This document shows positions 27,068 to 35,028 of a stretch of DNA of 62,654 nt, one piece after another. The translations under genes were made by a program, and so were the position numbers. The first letter of the stretch is position 1. Every line of letters starts with the position of its first letter. The stretch comes from JAGXIT01 sp964393815 (lineage in GTDB: Bacteria; Patescibacteriota; Saccharimonadia; Saccharimonadales; UBA4665), in the NCBI GenBank assembly GCA_964393815.1, contig CAYMUP010000002.1:1-62654 (forward strand). Reading direction: 5' to 3'. The notes beneath the pieces were generated by a model. The model saw only the letters and a list, made by a program, of their open reading frames with translations, was not told where the DNA came from and did not search any database.

Positions 27068-27096
27068 ATTATACCGTTCCACCCCTATAAAGTCAA
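27068..27096 (-). promoter_or_regulatory. promoter of rpsF-rpsR
   Basis: Minus-strand -35 TTGACT (27091-27096), 17-bp spacer, and -10 TATAAT (27068-27073). It overlaps the end of the RNB gene. The leader (about 26983-27061) contains a small GTTAC/GTAAC hairpin. It could hold an S6/S18 autoregulatory site, which I could not identify with certainty. Confidence 0.75.
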
Positions 27097-28124
27097 CTTA
27101 CCAGCCTTAGATGATCACGCTCCATATCCGAATGGGCACGCGCGCGGGCAACAGAAGGCCGCACAGACTCGTAGATTGCTCTTCTATTCAGTTCGCGAAT
27201 GGCCCTGTCCATCACGCCTATATCGCCCTTTGAGACAGCCTGCCCTGATGCCCTTTGCCGCAAGTGATGACTCATGACAAAATCTTCAAGCCGACGGAGA
27301 GATGAGGTCACTCGGCAGTATGGTCCAACATTTAACCCCTGGTGTTTACCTGGCAGACGTGTGTATCGTGCGCAGCTTGCATCTAGTATTTCCCCGTGCG
27401 TCAGGTCAGAAAGATCATGAACTCGGTAAATTGCCGGCAAGTCCTCTTCGGCCATCACCTTACCAACTAAATGATTTGCGGCAACCATAAATGCCTCATT
27501 CATTTTTGATCCGTGCTTCCACGAAGCATATTCAGTCTTTTGTCTTGGGCCAAGATGCAGTGGACCACCCCCCGTTTTTTTGTCTGAATCACCACCTTCA
27601 GTAAACCGTAGCATTTTTGAAATGTGACTAGCCGCGTTTGCTACGTCTTCATTCCTTTCGCCCACTACAGAAAGCTCGCTCGATTCTTTGTACGTAAGGT
27701 TTTTTACTACTTCTACCCGTCCAAACTCAATTTTAACGTCCTGCGGATCAACTTCTTGCCCTACCATAAACGAAATTATGAGCGCGCTTCTCACTTTGCC
27801 CTCGCGTAGCTCTAGTTCTTTGATTGCCTCAGGGTCAATCATGGGCGCATATGCTCTTTCACCACCGGGTAAGTCCCAGTATTCTGCATGAACTCGTTCT
27901 ATAACCTGCTGTCTAACGGTACCATCGAGATAGAGCTTGGAGGTATCTGCGACACAAACTCCTACCCTATAGGCCTGGCCTGCCAGCGGCAGGCGCTCCA
28001 CAAACACACCATCATCTATTTCTTTTGGGTCAGAGCAGTCCGATGTATATATCAGGTAGGGTGCGTTTTGTTCAGAAGCATGTCGATCAAGTTCCATGAG
28101 GCTCACCCCTCGTGGTGCAATCAT
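27093..28124 (-). CDS. stand-alone RNB (RNase II/R-type) exoribonuclease domain
   Basis: At 343 residues this is only the RNB catalytic domain. The cold-shock and S1 domains of RNase II/R (normally 640-800 residues) are missing. Visible motifs are the acidic metal site CSDPKEIDDGV (about 30-40), GVCVADTSKL, the NEAFMVAANHLV helix and YCRVTSSLRRLEDFV near the C-terminus, which matches the YxxxTSPLRRYxD consensus. It should degrade RNA 3' to 5' using two metals, though substrate grip without S1/CSD is uncertain. A hairpin-rich leader and terminator lie just upstream. Confidence 0.8.
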   Translation of the reverse strand: MIAPRGVSLMELDRHASEQNAPYLIYTSDCSDPKEIDDGVFVERLPLAGQAYRVGVCVADTSKLYLDGTVRQQVIERVHAEYWDLPGGERAYAPMIDPEAIKELELREGKVRSALIISFMVGQEVDPQDVKIEFGRVEVVKNLTYKESSELSVVGERNEDVANAASHISKMLRFTEGGDSDKKTGGGPLHLGPRQKTEYASWKHGSKMNEAFMVAANHLVGKVMAEEDLPAIYRVHDLSDLTHGEILDASCARYTRLPGKHQGLNVGPYCRVTSSLRRLEDFVMSHHLRQRASGQAVSKGDIGVMDRAIRELNRRAIYESVRPSVARARAHSDMERDHLRLVS

Positions 28125-28158
28125 TTGTATTCTCTTTTCTTTTTTACGTTAATAGAAA

Positions 28159-28184
28159 AACTCCCGGCGTTTTTGCCGGGAGTT
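28159..28184 (-). terminator. intrinsic terminator or attenuator upstream of the RNB gene
   Basis: A ten-bp perfect stem AACTCCCGGC/GCCGGGAGTT with loop GTTTTT (on the plus strand) is followed on the minus strand by a short T tract. It lies 35 bp before the RNB start, so it either ends a small RNA or attenuates the RNB gene. Confidence 0.75.
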
Positions 28185-28310
28185 AGTTGTTCGTTGCAAA
28201 TTTCTACTGAGCTTTGTAGGGGCAGCCGGTGACGGATTTCTCTACCGTCTCTCAAAGTATTGATGACTATCACCGTGCTTCCCCCTAACAGCTGTTTGTT
28301 TTACCTTAAT
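28185..28310 (-). ncRNA. candidate structured leader RNA or small RNA
   Basis: On the minus strand an interrupted long hairpin is visible. TAGGGG/CCCCTA pairs 28282-28287 with 28217-28222. GCT/AGC pairs 28277-28279 with 28224-28226, and CGGTGA/TCACCG pairs 28270-28275 with 28227-28232. An alternative inner stem GACGG/CCGTC overlaps the last of these. A promoter-like TTGCGC-17-TAACAT lies upstream and the terminator downstream. It matches no riboswitch, SRP, tmRNA, 6S or RNase P consensus I know. It could be a sensor for the RNB gene. Confidence 0.4.
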
Positions 28311-28477
28311 GTTAGATCTCTTACAAAAAAAGCGCAAGCAAAATGTGTTGTATAATTTGTATCTATTTCACTCCGTTGTTGAAATTATACAGAGGTAGAT
28401 TTGCAACAAAATTATTTTTTACTCTGTTATAGACTGCACACAAAATTTATGAACCATTGTCTCTAAATCTGATCAAC

Positions 28478-28803
28478 TTTCACCCCATTTGCTCGTTTAA
28501 CTTCAGTGACTTTCACTTCATTTGGAAATTGGACGTTGGATGTTAGAAGTTAGACGTTCGTAGCTGCGGGGTTAGGGGCACTCTGGAAGCTCCCGGCTCG
28601 ATATGTTGTCAGTTTATACAACTTACCCTGTAAAGGGTCAGTGACCACTCTTTGTGGTTACTGGTTGTCTGACTGATCAACATTCGACCGAGATGGTGGA
28701 AGTGTGCCTGGCCTTTTGGTCCAACTTTTGGCCAAGCAAAAGTTGGTCGCAAGAACCAGCCGGAACGGCTGGTGTGCGAAATGGGGTTTGGTTTGTTTTT
28801 TCT
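28478..28803 (+). repeat. structured interspersed repeat, copy C, candidate ncRNA
   Basis: The order is: 45-bp module (TTTCACCCCATTTG, AACTTCAGTGA, TTTCACTTCATTTGG), heptamers TTGGACG TTGGATG TTAGAAG TTAGACG, then a folded body. GGCACTCT (28577-28584) pairs with AGTGTGCC (28701-28708). ATGTTG (28603-28608) pairs with CAACAT (28678-28683), enclosing hairpins ACCC/GGGT and CAGTGACCAC/GTGGTTACTG. CCAACTTTTG (28721-28730) pairs with CAAAAGTTGG (28737-28746). TCGCA (28747-28751) pairs with TGCGA (28775-28779) around CCAGCCG-GAA-CGGCTGG. A T-rich run ends it, like an intrinsic terminator. Confidence 0.85.
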
Positions 28804-28875
28804 GAATCCCCAATCAAGCTGGGGATGACGAGGAGTTAGGATCGGTCGCTAAACCGTGACTCATTCTTCGAGCCT
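28804..28875. repeat. short palindromic repeat next to copy C
   Basis: The hairpin ATCCCC-AATCAAGCT-GGGGAT followed by GACGAGGAG resembles a common dispersed bacterial palindrome of the type CTGGATTCCC...GGGAATGACG. Related sequence follows at 51912-51990. Nothing else is seen in the last bases before ftsK. Confidence 0.5.
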
Positions 28876-31110
28876 CTATCGGGCGAGGTAGTCGTCGCGG
28901 TCTCCCGTGTCAGCGCCGGCATACTCTTCGAGCGTGTCGTCTGCGGCACCACCGCCGCCAAAGACTTGATCTAGGCTACTCACCAGTACTTCACGCGGCC
29001 TGGAACCGTCTGCCTGGCCGATGATGCCCTGCTCTTCCATCTCCTCGATAAGTCGAGCCGCCCGGCCGTAACCGATGCGTAGACGCCTCTGCAGCAGGCT
29101 GGTGCTGGCTTTTTTATTCTCAATCACCACGCGCACCGCATCGTGGAACATGTCTTCATCTCCGCCATCGTGCCCACCATCACCCATGCTCATGACGTTA
29201 CTACCCTTGCCAAGCTGCACTGGTTGACTTACCACTTCGTCGTTGTAATCTGGCGCGCGTTGCTCCCGTATAAAGTCGTTTATCTTGACCGTTTCTTCGT
29301 CACTGACAAATGCTGCCTGGACACGCTTTGGCGCAGGCATGTCGCTCGTGAGTAGCAGCATGTCACCGCGGCCAAGGAGTTTATTGGCCCCTGCTTGGTC
29401 AATGATAGTGCGTGAGTCTACCTGGCTCTGCGTCGTAAACGCGATGCGTCCCGGCACGTTCGCCTTGATGAGTCCGGTGATGACATCGACACTCGGTCGC
29501 TGCGTCGCAAGTATCAGGTGGATCCCTGCGGCACGAGCCTTTTGGGCAATTCGCACGATCAAGGCTTCAACATCGCGCGCTGCCATCATCATAAGGTCAG
29601 ACAGCTCGTCGATCACGATCACTATGTAAGGCATGTTGTCGGTGTCTTTGAGGTTGTTGTACTCTTCAATGTTGCGCTTACTGACTTCAGCCATAGTACG
29701 CAGTCGTCGCTCCATCTCTGCCACGGCCCATTTGAGCGCGGAGATGGTTTTCTCTGGCTCGTTAATGACAGGCGTCAAGAGGTGAGGGATGTCGTTATAC
29801 GGCGTCAGCTCCACCTGCTTTGGGTCAACCAAGATTAGCTTGAGAGTGCTGGGGCTATTGCGGTACAAGAGACTCGTCAAAATGTCGTTAATCATGACCG
29901 ATTTACCAGAGCCGGTCTGACCAGCCACCAGTAAGTGCGGCATACGCGCCAGATCAGCCACCACCGGCTTACCGACAATGTCTTTACCAATGGCAAAAGT
30001 CAGTGGTCCCGTCGATTTCAACCAGTCATCTGACTGCAGCAGCGAACTCAGCCGCACGGTTGCAGCCTTTACATTCGGCACCTCTATACCCACGGCACGC
30101 TTACCCGGGATTGGGGCTTCCATACGGATGCTTGTAGCCGCAAGATCCAGTGCCAGGTTGTTTTCGAGCGCCGTTAGTTTCGTCAGCTTAACTCCCGTAG
30201 GAGGTTTGAGCGTATACTGCGTGACGCGAGGACCTACATTGGCGCCTTCCATCTCAACGTCGATGCTAAAGTTGCGCAAGGTTTCTTTGATGGTCAGCGC
30301 ATTGCCCTCGACATCACCTGCATCGGCCTTGTCGACCTTTTGGTCTAGCAGCGCCACGCTGGGGAACTTCCAGTCGGGGTCACTTGCCGCCGTGAGCGCT
30401 TCGTGATCTTCGTTTGCCGTCAATTTCTGGGCAGTATTTTTTATAAGTGGGCTCTTAGGTGTCTCACGCTGCGCAGCACCGTGGTGTACGACAGGCACAC
30501 CCTCGTTTAGCTTAAAGCTGCTCTCTGCCTGGCGCGCTTTGAGCCCAGCAAGCTCGTCTTCCTCTGGTTCTGGACGCTTAAAAAGCTCGGGTATCTTCAT
30601 GAGCACGCTCGGCGATATGCCAAACGCAAAGAAAAACGCTAGTAGTCCAAATGCGAAGAAAAGCAGGCTGGCTGGGATCTTGTCGAGAGCCGAAAGCATT
30701 GCGTCACCGATTGCACCACCAATCTTGCCCCCATTGCCCCCTTTGACCGTTGCCGTTCCAGGCGCAGGCGCACTCGAAAAAGCGGTAAAGAACCAAGCCG
30801 AAGCGAGCACCAAAAACGCATACATGCTAAACAGCCTGCCCTTTGGTACACGATGGTCGTCATTGGTGAATTTGTAATAACCCCAGTATAAAAGTGAGAT
30901 TGGCAAAATCCAGGCACCCCAGCCGATCAGCCAGGAAATACCGTCAAAAAGCCCCGTCGGCAGACTGCCACCCGTATTGAAGCCTCCAAGGACTATGAAT
31001 ATCGCCGTTAAAATGAAAATGATTGCAAGCGTATAGCCGACCATTGGTGACGGCTCGCGAATTTCGAGCTCGGCAGCCTTTTTTCTAGTTTGTTTTTTCT
31101 TTTTAGCCAT
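28876..31110 (-). CDS. ftsK: DNA translocase FtsK/SpoIIIE
   Basis: This 744-residue protein has four N-terminal membrane helices (about 25-180), a linker, and the RecA-type motor. The motor has Walker A AGQTGSGKS, VDPKQVELTPYNDIPHL, and Walker B YIVIVIDELSDLMM. The C-terminal gamma winged helix (about 655-725, SLLQRRLRIGYGRAARLIEEMEEQG) reads KOPS-type polarity sites. It pumps DNA at the division septum and activates Xer, and a Xer recombinase is in this window. The -10 box TATAAT is 9 nt before the ATG. Confidence 0.95.
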   Translation of the reverse strand: MAKKKKQTRKKAAELEIREPSPMVGYTLAIIFILTAIFIVLGGFNTGGSLPTGLFDGISWLIGWGAWILPISLLYWGYYKFTNDDHRVPKGRLFSMYAFLVLASAWFFTAFSSAPAPGTATVKGGNGGKIGGAIGDAMLSALDKIPASLLFFAFGLLAFFFAFGISPSVLMKIPELFKRPEPEEDELAGLKARQAESSFKLNEGVPVVHHGAAQRETPKSPLIKNTAQKLTANEDHEALTAASDPDWKFPSVALLDQKVDKADAGDVEGNALTIKETLRNFSIDVEMEGANVGPRVTQYTLKPPTGVKLTKLTALENNLALDLAATSIRMEAPIPGKRAVGIEVPNVKAATVRLSSLLQSDDWLKSTGPLTFAIGKDIVGKPVVADLARMPHLLVAGQTGSGKSVMINDILTSLLYRNSPSTLKLILVDPKQVELTPYNDIPHLLTPVINEPEKTISALKWAVAEMERRLRTMAEVSKRNIEEYNNLKDTDNMPYIVIVIDELSDLMMMAARDVEALIVRIAQKARAAGIHLILATQRPSVDVITGLIKANVPGRIAFTTQSQVDSRTIIDQAGANKLLGRGDMLLLTSDMPAPKRVQAAFVSDEETVKINDFIREQRAPDYNDEVVSQPVQLGKGSNVMSMGDGGHDGGDEDMFHDAVRVVIENKKASTSLLQRRLRIGYGRAARLIEEMEEQGIIGQADGSRPREVLVSSLDQVFGGGGAADDTLEEYAGADTGDRDDYLAR

Positions 31111-31119
31111 AACTGTTTT

Positions 31120-31125
31120 ATTATA
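31120..31125 (-). promoter_or_regulatory. -10 box of ftsK, near-leaderless layout
   Basis: TATAAT on the minus strand ends 9 nt before the ftsK ATG. There is no Shine-Dalgarno between them and no clear -35. Confidence 0.5.
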
Positions 31126-31145
31126 CGTTTTCTTTTACTTCTCGT

Positions 31146-31343
31146 CTAGTTCATCTCGGCGGCGGGTGGAATCGTCCAAACTATAGCACGCAGCTCGTTT
31201 AGGTCGCTGCGTGAGACCTGTCCACCTTCTTCTCGTTGCGCCAAGAGTTCCCTGAGGGCAATTAACGCAGTTGCTTGTTCTGGTGTCGGGCGGGGTTGTT
31301 GATTAAGTCTGTCACTAGGGTCATATTTGTTTTCATTATCCAT
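31146..31343 (-). CDS. small acidic protein of unknown function
   Basis: From the ATG at 31343 (MDNENKYDPSD) this is 65 residues, soluble, with a helical middle (PEQATALIALRELLAQREEG) and the motif SRSDLNELRAIVW. The start is set by a perfect consensus promoter whose -10 box ends 7 nt upstream. The longer reading starts inside that promoter. No family is recognised. It lies between the DUF5684-like gene and ftsK. Confidence 0.6.
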   Translation of the reverse strand: MDNENKYDPSDRLNQQPRPTPEQATALIALRELLAQREEGGQVSRSDLNELRAIVWTIPPAAEMN

Positions 31344-31350
31344 AACTTGT

Positions 31351-31379
31351 ATTATAGCAAAAAGCATATGCTTTGTCAA
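31351..31379 (-). promoter_or_regulatory. perfect consensus promoter, leaderless layout
   Basis: TTGACA (31374-31379), 17 bp, TATAAT (31351-31356), then 7 nt to the ATG. This is the clearest example of the leaderless arrangement in the window. Confidence 0.85.
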
Positions 31380-31400
31380 TAGTTTTTACGAACAAAAACA

Positions 31401-31430
31401 AAACACCCCTGCTTTTTGTGAGGGGTGTTT
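31401..31430 (-). terminator. intrinsic terminator of the DUF5684-like gene
   Basis: AAACACCCCT/AGGGGTGTTT stem of 10 bp with a 10-base loop, followed on the minus strand by TGTTTTTGT. Confidence 0.85.
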
Positions 31431-31449
31431 AGTGAATTTTTATCTTTAA

Positions 31450-32007
31450 TTAAGCTTGCGGGTAGCCACCAGGTGTATTCTGGTTTGGCTGATTTACATC
31501 CTGTACAGGCTGCCCCGGTGCAGGTGTGCCAACAGGCTGCGTAGGTTGCGTGTACTGGGGGCTCGCTGTCTGCTGAGGTTGCTGGTAGCCGTTTACTGGT
31601 GCAGGACCATAGGCAGTAGCTTCTGGAGCACCACCCTTATAGTTGACATTCTTGAGCATAAAGAGCGCCACAATCGGCAGGAAGATGTAGGCCAAGATCT
31701 TGCCCATACCCCAGTCGTACTGCTGCACAAACTTAACAAGCACATAGATGCCTACGAACGGCACAAAGATTGCTGCTATAGCCCAACCAATGCCAAGCTT
31801 CGCAATGTCGGACATGACAATTGTGTTATAGAAAGGTACGATTGCTGGCCATCCTGGCTTACCCGCTTTCTTATAGAGTTGCCACGTTGCAATTATTGAT
31901 GGAATGGCGAAGAAAACAAACAGAACAAGATAAACAATCCCAATAGCTGCTTGAGTTTCAGGGCTCACCTGTGTAGTTGTTGTCGTTGTGTAGTATGTAT
32001 CGTCCAT
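31450..32007 (-). CDS. membrane protein of DUF5684 type with Pro/Gln-rich tail
   Basis: From MDDTYYTTTTTTQ (ATG 32007) this is 185 residues. Three to four membrane helices lie between about 20 and 115, and the LYKKAGKPGWPAIVPFYN motif between helices 1 and 2 is typical of DUF5684/signal-peptidase-like small membrane proteins. The C-terminal 65 residues are Pro, Gln, Thr and Gly-rich and probably disordered. The function is unknown. A longer start at 32085 is possible but lacks family resemblance. The downstream terminator ends the unit. Confidence 0.7.
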   Translation of the reverse strand: MDDTYYTTTTTTQVSPETQAAIGIVYLVLFVFFAIPSIIATWQLYKKAGKPGWPAIVPFYNTIVMSDIAKLGIGWAIAAIFVPFVGIYVLVKFVQQYDWGMGKILAYIFLPIVALFMLKNVNYKGGAPEATAYGPAPVNGYQQPQQTASPQYTQPTQPVGTPAPGQPVQDVNQPNQNTPGGYPQA

Positions 32008-32103
32008 ATGTATTGCTTTCTGTGCACAAGCTATGCACCTACCATTAATAGCATAAGCGTACGCGGAAACACCGGTCTCTGTCAACTGCTAGTTGTGCTA
32101 CGT

Positions 32104-34263
32104 TTAGTCAACACGAGGGTCTTGGTTGAGGAGACGCTCACGCATTTCCTGGAAACGACGTTGCTGCTCGGCAGCGACTTGCTCTGGAGTTTTTTCTGGC
32201 TCAGCGGGTTTTTCGTTTTCACCGTTGCCGTTTGGTTTGCCCCCCTGCTTTCCACCTTCGGGCTTGCCACCGACGATGTTTACAACAGGGATGACGATGG
32301 GACTACGACCGGTTGCCTCAAAGAGGAAGTGTGTGACGTGGTCTTTGAGCTCCGCCTTGAAGCGGTCGAGATCGATGCGCTTAAAGCGTTGCTGTACTGC
32401 GCGTCGAACTTCGTTTCTCAGCCCATTCATCACCTCTTCTTGCTCGCGCATGTAAATGAAGCCGCGGCTGATGATATCTGGGCTAGTCAGTAAACCACCC
32501 GTACGTTTGTCTATGGTCAGTACCACTGCTACCAGGCCTTCTTCGGCCAGGAGCACGCGGTCTTTGACAACGACATTGTTTACGAGTGCGCCGGTCTGGT
32601 CGACCAAGATAGTACCGTTTGGTACTTCACCGATGATTTCCATCTTTTCAGGGGTCAGCGCAATCACCTCACCGTTGACCGCGTTGACAGTGTTGGCACG
32701 GGGGATGCCCTGCTCAACAGCTAGGTCAATATGACGCTGCTTGACACGGTACGCCCCATAAATCGGGATGAAAAACTTCGGTTTGGTCATCTGGATCATC
32801 TCGGCATATTCGTCCTGACTAGCGTGGCCAGAAACGTGCAGCGGTCCGACATGGTCTAGATCGTGGTTACGGTGTTCAAAGACATGGACGTTTTTCTTAA
32901 CGAGGTCATCAACCATTTGACCGATGAGCGCATCGTTACCGCTCTCTGGGATCGGCGTACTCGAGAGAATGACGGTGTCTTGCTCTTTGAGTTTAACGTG
33001 GCGGTGTTCGCCATTTGCCATCCGCTGCAGCGCACTGCTTGGCTCGCCCTGGCTACCCGTACAGATCACAACGACCTTGCCGTCAGTCTGAGCTGGAACC
33101 GATGCAATTGGTATGAAAGTACCCTTCGGAATCTTCATAAATCCATGACGCACGGCCATTTCTAGCGTGCTTACCATGCTGCGGCCATCGATTGCCACTT
33201 TGCGGCCATGGTGCACAGCGGCATTCACAATCATCTGTATGCGGTTCATATTGGTGCTGAACACACCGATAAAGATACGGCCGGGAGCTTGATCCATGAT
33301 GTCTTTAAAGCTCTGCTCAATGGTACTTTCGCTAGGCGTGCGACCAGCGCGCTCAACAGTGGTAGATTCACTCAGTAGCGCAAGCACTCCCTCGTTACCA
33401 AGCTCGATGAGGCGTTCCATGTCCGTGCGCTCGTGGTCGAGTGGCTGCGGATCAAAGCGGAAGTCACCGGTGTTGATGATGCGACCAGCAGGTGTATCTA
33501 GCACCACGCAGGTGCTACCAGGAATAGAATGCGTCACACGCACGAGCTCGACATAGAACTCGCCGATTTTGAGCCGTTCGTGCGTGTCTTCGTTCATCAT
33601 AACTGTTTGCAGTTCAAAGCCATCGGGCATAGGCAAGCCAAAGTTACCAAAGATTTCCTCGACGCGGCCGATGGTAAACTTGGAGCCGTAAATAGGAGCC
33701 GGAAAGTTGGGCACTACATGTGGCAAACCACCGATGTGGTCAAGGTGCCCGTGTGTAATGATGTACGCCCGCAGTTTGTGGCGAATCGTTTCTAGGTATG
33801 CCGTGTCGGCGACACCGTAGTTGATGCCCGGCAGGTCGACACTGAGGTCATTGCCACAGTCGATGATAACAGCGTCGTTCATATACTCGACAAGCATGGT
33901 ATTTTTGCTACCACCACCGTCCATACCGCCAAGACCGATAATCTTGAGGCGAGGGGTATCGTCTATGAAGTTCGCTCTTCCCTTTTCATCTACTTGCGCT
34001 GGCATAAACTGGTTGGCGATGCGCTGCGCGTCCATTTGACTGCGCTTTTGAGCGCGCACGGCGGCACCACGGCTGACCGTTGGACGTTTTTCACCCTGTT
34101 GTTGGGCCTGATTTGAGTTTTGACCTTGGTTTTGACCGCCACGACCATTTTGCTGGCCTTGGTTTCTAGCTCGGTTGCCATTTGATGGTTTACGAGCTGG
34201 TTTGTCAAAGTTTTTGCGGTTTCTGTCCCGGCCTCGGCCGAGCTGATTGGTTTCTGGTTTCAT
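32104..34263 (-). CDS. rnj: ribonuclease J
   Basis: This 719-residue protein is a metallo-beta-lactamase/beta-CASP nuclease (about 105-560) with the metal motif THGHLDHIGG and a C-terminal domain (about 560-665). RNase J acts as endonuclease and 5'-to-3' exonuclease in mRNA decay and rRNA maturation. Two oddities: an N-terminal extension of about 100 residues very rich in Asn, Gln, Arg and Gly, likely disordered and RNA-binding, and a Gly/Lys/Glu-rich C-terminal tail. A GGAG site lies 5 nt before the ATG, and a promoter (34426-34455) gives a leader of about 155 nt. Confidence 0.95.
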   Translation of the reverse strand: MKPETNQLGRGRDRNRKNFDKPARKPSNGNRARNQGQQNGRGGQNQGQNSNQAQQQGEKRPTVSRGAAVRAQKRSQMDAQRIANQFMPAQVDEKGRANFIDDTPRLKIIGLGGMDGGGSKNTMLVEYMNDAVIIDCGNDLSVDLPGINYGVADTAYLETIRHKLRAYIITHGHLDHIGGLPHVVPNFPAPIYGSKFTIGRVEEIFGNFGLPMPDGFELQTVMMNEDTHERLKIGEFYVELVRVTHSIPGSTCVVLDTPAGRIINTGDFRFDPQPLDHERTDMERLIELGNEGVLALLSESTTVERAGRTPSESTIEQSFKDIMDQAPGRIFIGVFSTNMNRIQMIVNAAVHHGRKVAIDGRSMVSTLEMAVRHGFMKIPKGTFIPIASVPAQTDGKVVVICTGSQGEPSSALQRMANGEHRHVKLKEQDTVILSSTPIPESGNDALIGQMVDDLVKKNVHVFEHRNHDLDHVGPLHVSGHASQDEYAEMIQMTKPKFFIPIYGAYRVKQRHIDLAVEQGIPRANTVNAVNGEVIALTPEKMEIIGEVPNGTILVDQTGALVNNVVVKDRVLLAEEGLVAVVLTIDKRTGGLLTSPDIISRGFIYMREQEEVMNGLRNEVRRAVQQRFKRIDLDRFKAELKDHVTHFLFEATGRSPIVIPVVNIVGGKPEGGKQGGKPNGNGENEKPAEPEKTPEQVAAEQQRRFQEMRERLLNQDPRVD

Positions 34264-34425
34264 TTTTCTCCTTAAAACTAGTTGTGTTAGAGCAGCCTAT
34301 GGTACCTTTTATGTCTTAAAGACTGCTGATTTAATTAAATTGATGATTCGTTCTAAAAATATAGATGCAACAGAGGAAATAATCGCCTTTCTTTTTTTCG
34401 TATTTTCCTCTTTGCCGTTAATTAC

Positions 34426-34455
34426 ATTGTATCACATCCACCCCTTAAAAATCAA
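34426..34455 (-). promoter_or_regulatory. putative promoter of rnj
   Basis: Minus-strand -35 TTGATT (34450-34455), 18-bp spacer, and -10 TACAAT (34426-34431). The leader of about 155 nt runs to the ATG at 34263. The -35 box abuts a copy of the 45-bp repeat module. Confidence 0.5.
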
Positions 34456-34458
34456 TGA

Positions 34459-34505
34459 TTTCACCTGGGATGACGTTTTAACTTCGGTAACTTTCACCTC
34501 ATTTG
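34459..34505. repeat. 45-bp TTTCACC module, intergenic
   Basis: TTTCACCTGGGAT, then TTTTAACTTCGGTAAC, then TTTCACCTCATTTG. This is the full module between rnj and the 123-residue membrane protein. The remaining intergenic bases (34506-34656) show no gene or clear structure. Confidence 0.75.
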
Positions 34506-34656
34506 AAGATAGATGGAGAGTGAAAGCGTAAAAACACTTTCCACTGCTCCGAGAGGTAATGCGAGAATTAACAACTATATCTAGCGAGAGCGTGGTGCGT
34601 ACTCGGCTATCCCTAAGAGTAAACGACTGCGCTGGGAGTATAGCTATTGGTTATAA

Positions 34657-35028
34657 TTATTTTTCACTAACGCGCTTGTCTTTTTGCCGATTCCGCCAAG
34701 CCCATCGGAGCGAGGATTGGCAAAATGACACTACCCATGTCGAGAGCATAGTAAAGGCAACCACTAAAAACACAAGCCCAGGATAATCTGCTCTACTTTT
34801 ATCACTAACGACAAACCAGTATAGCGTGATTGCGATGGCAATCAGACCAATAATTAACAAGCACACAACGATGCAGGTATCTAATGCTCTAATAACATTA
34901 CTGCTTTGCAACCACTGTATCGCTGTTCTAGTACGCACGGACCGTATGTGAACAAATATGTCATTCTCTTTAAGCTCTGCTTGGAAATGACGTCTAATCA
35001 CTCTGTCTAGTAGCGCTTCTTTTGCCAT
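34657..35028 (-). CDS. two-helix membrane protein of unknown function
   Basis: This is 123 residues from the ATG that overlaps the udg stop (TGATG). The N-terminal 45 residues are soluble and charged, two membrane helices lie at about 50-72 and 85-108, and the tail is basic. Coupling to the UDG gene suggests cotranscription, not a shared function. No family is recognised. Confidence 0.55.
   Translation of the reverse strand: MAKEALLDRVIRRHFQAELKENDIFVHIRSVRTRTAIQWLQSSNVIRALDTCIVVCLLIIGLIAIAITLYWFVVSDKSRADYPGLVFLVVAFTMLSTWVVSFCQSSLRWAWRNRQKDKRVSEK

Noticed and set aside
28185..28310. SRP (4.5S) RNA, tmRNA, 6S or RNase P RNA
   Set aside because: The diagnostic motifs (GGAAG/AGCAG tetraloop domain, tmRNA tag and tRNA-like ends, P4 consensus) are not present.
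23230..28800. Composite transposon with the 330-bp repeats as insertion sequences
   Set aside because: The repeats contain no open frame for a transposase, and the block between them is made of essential housekeeping genes in one orientation.
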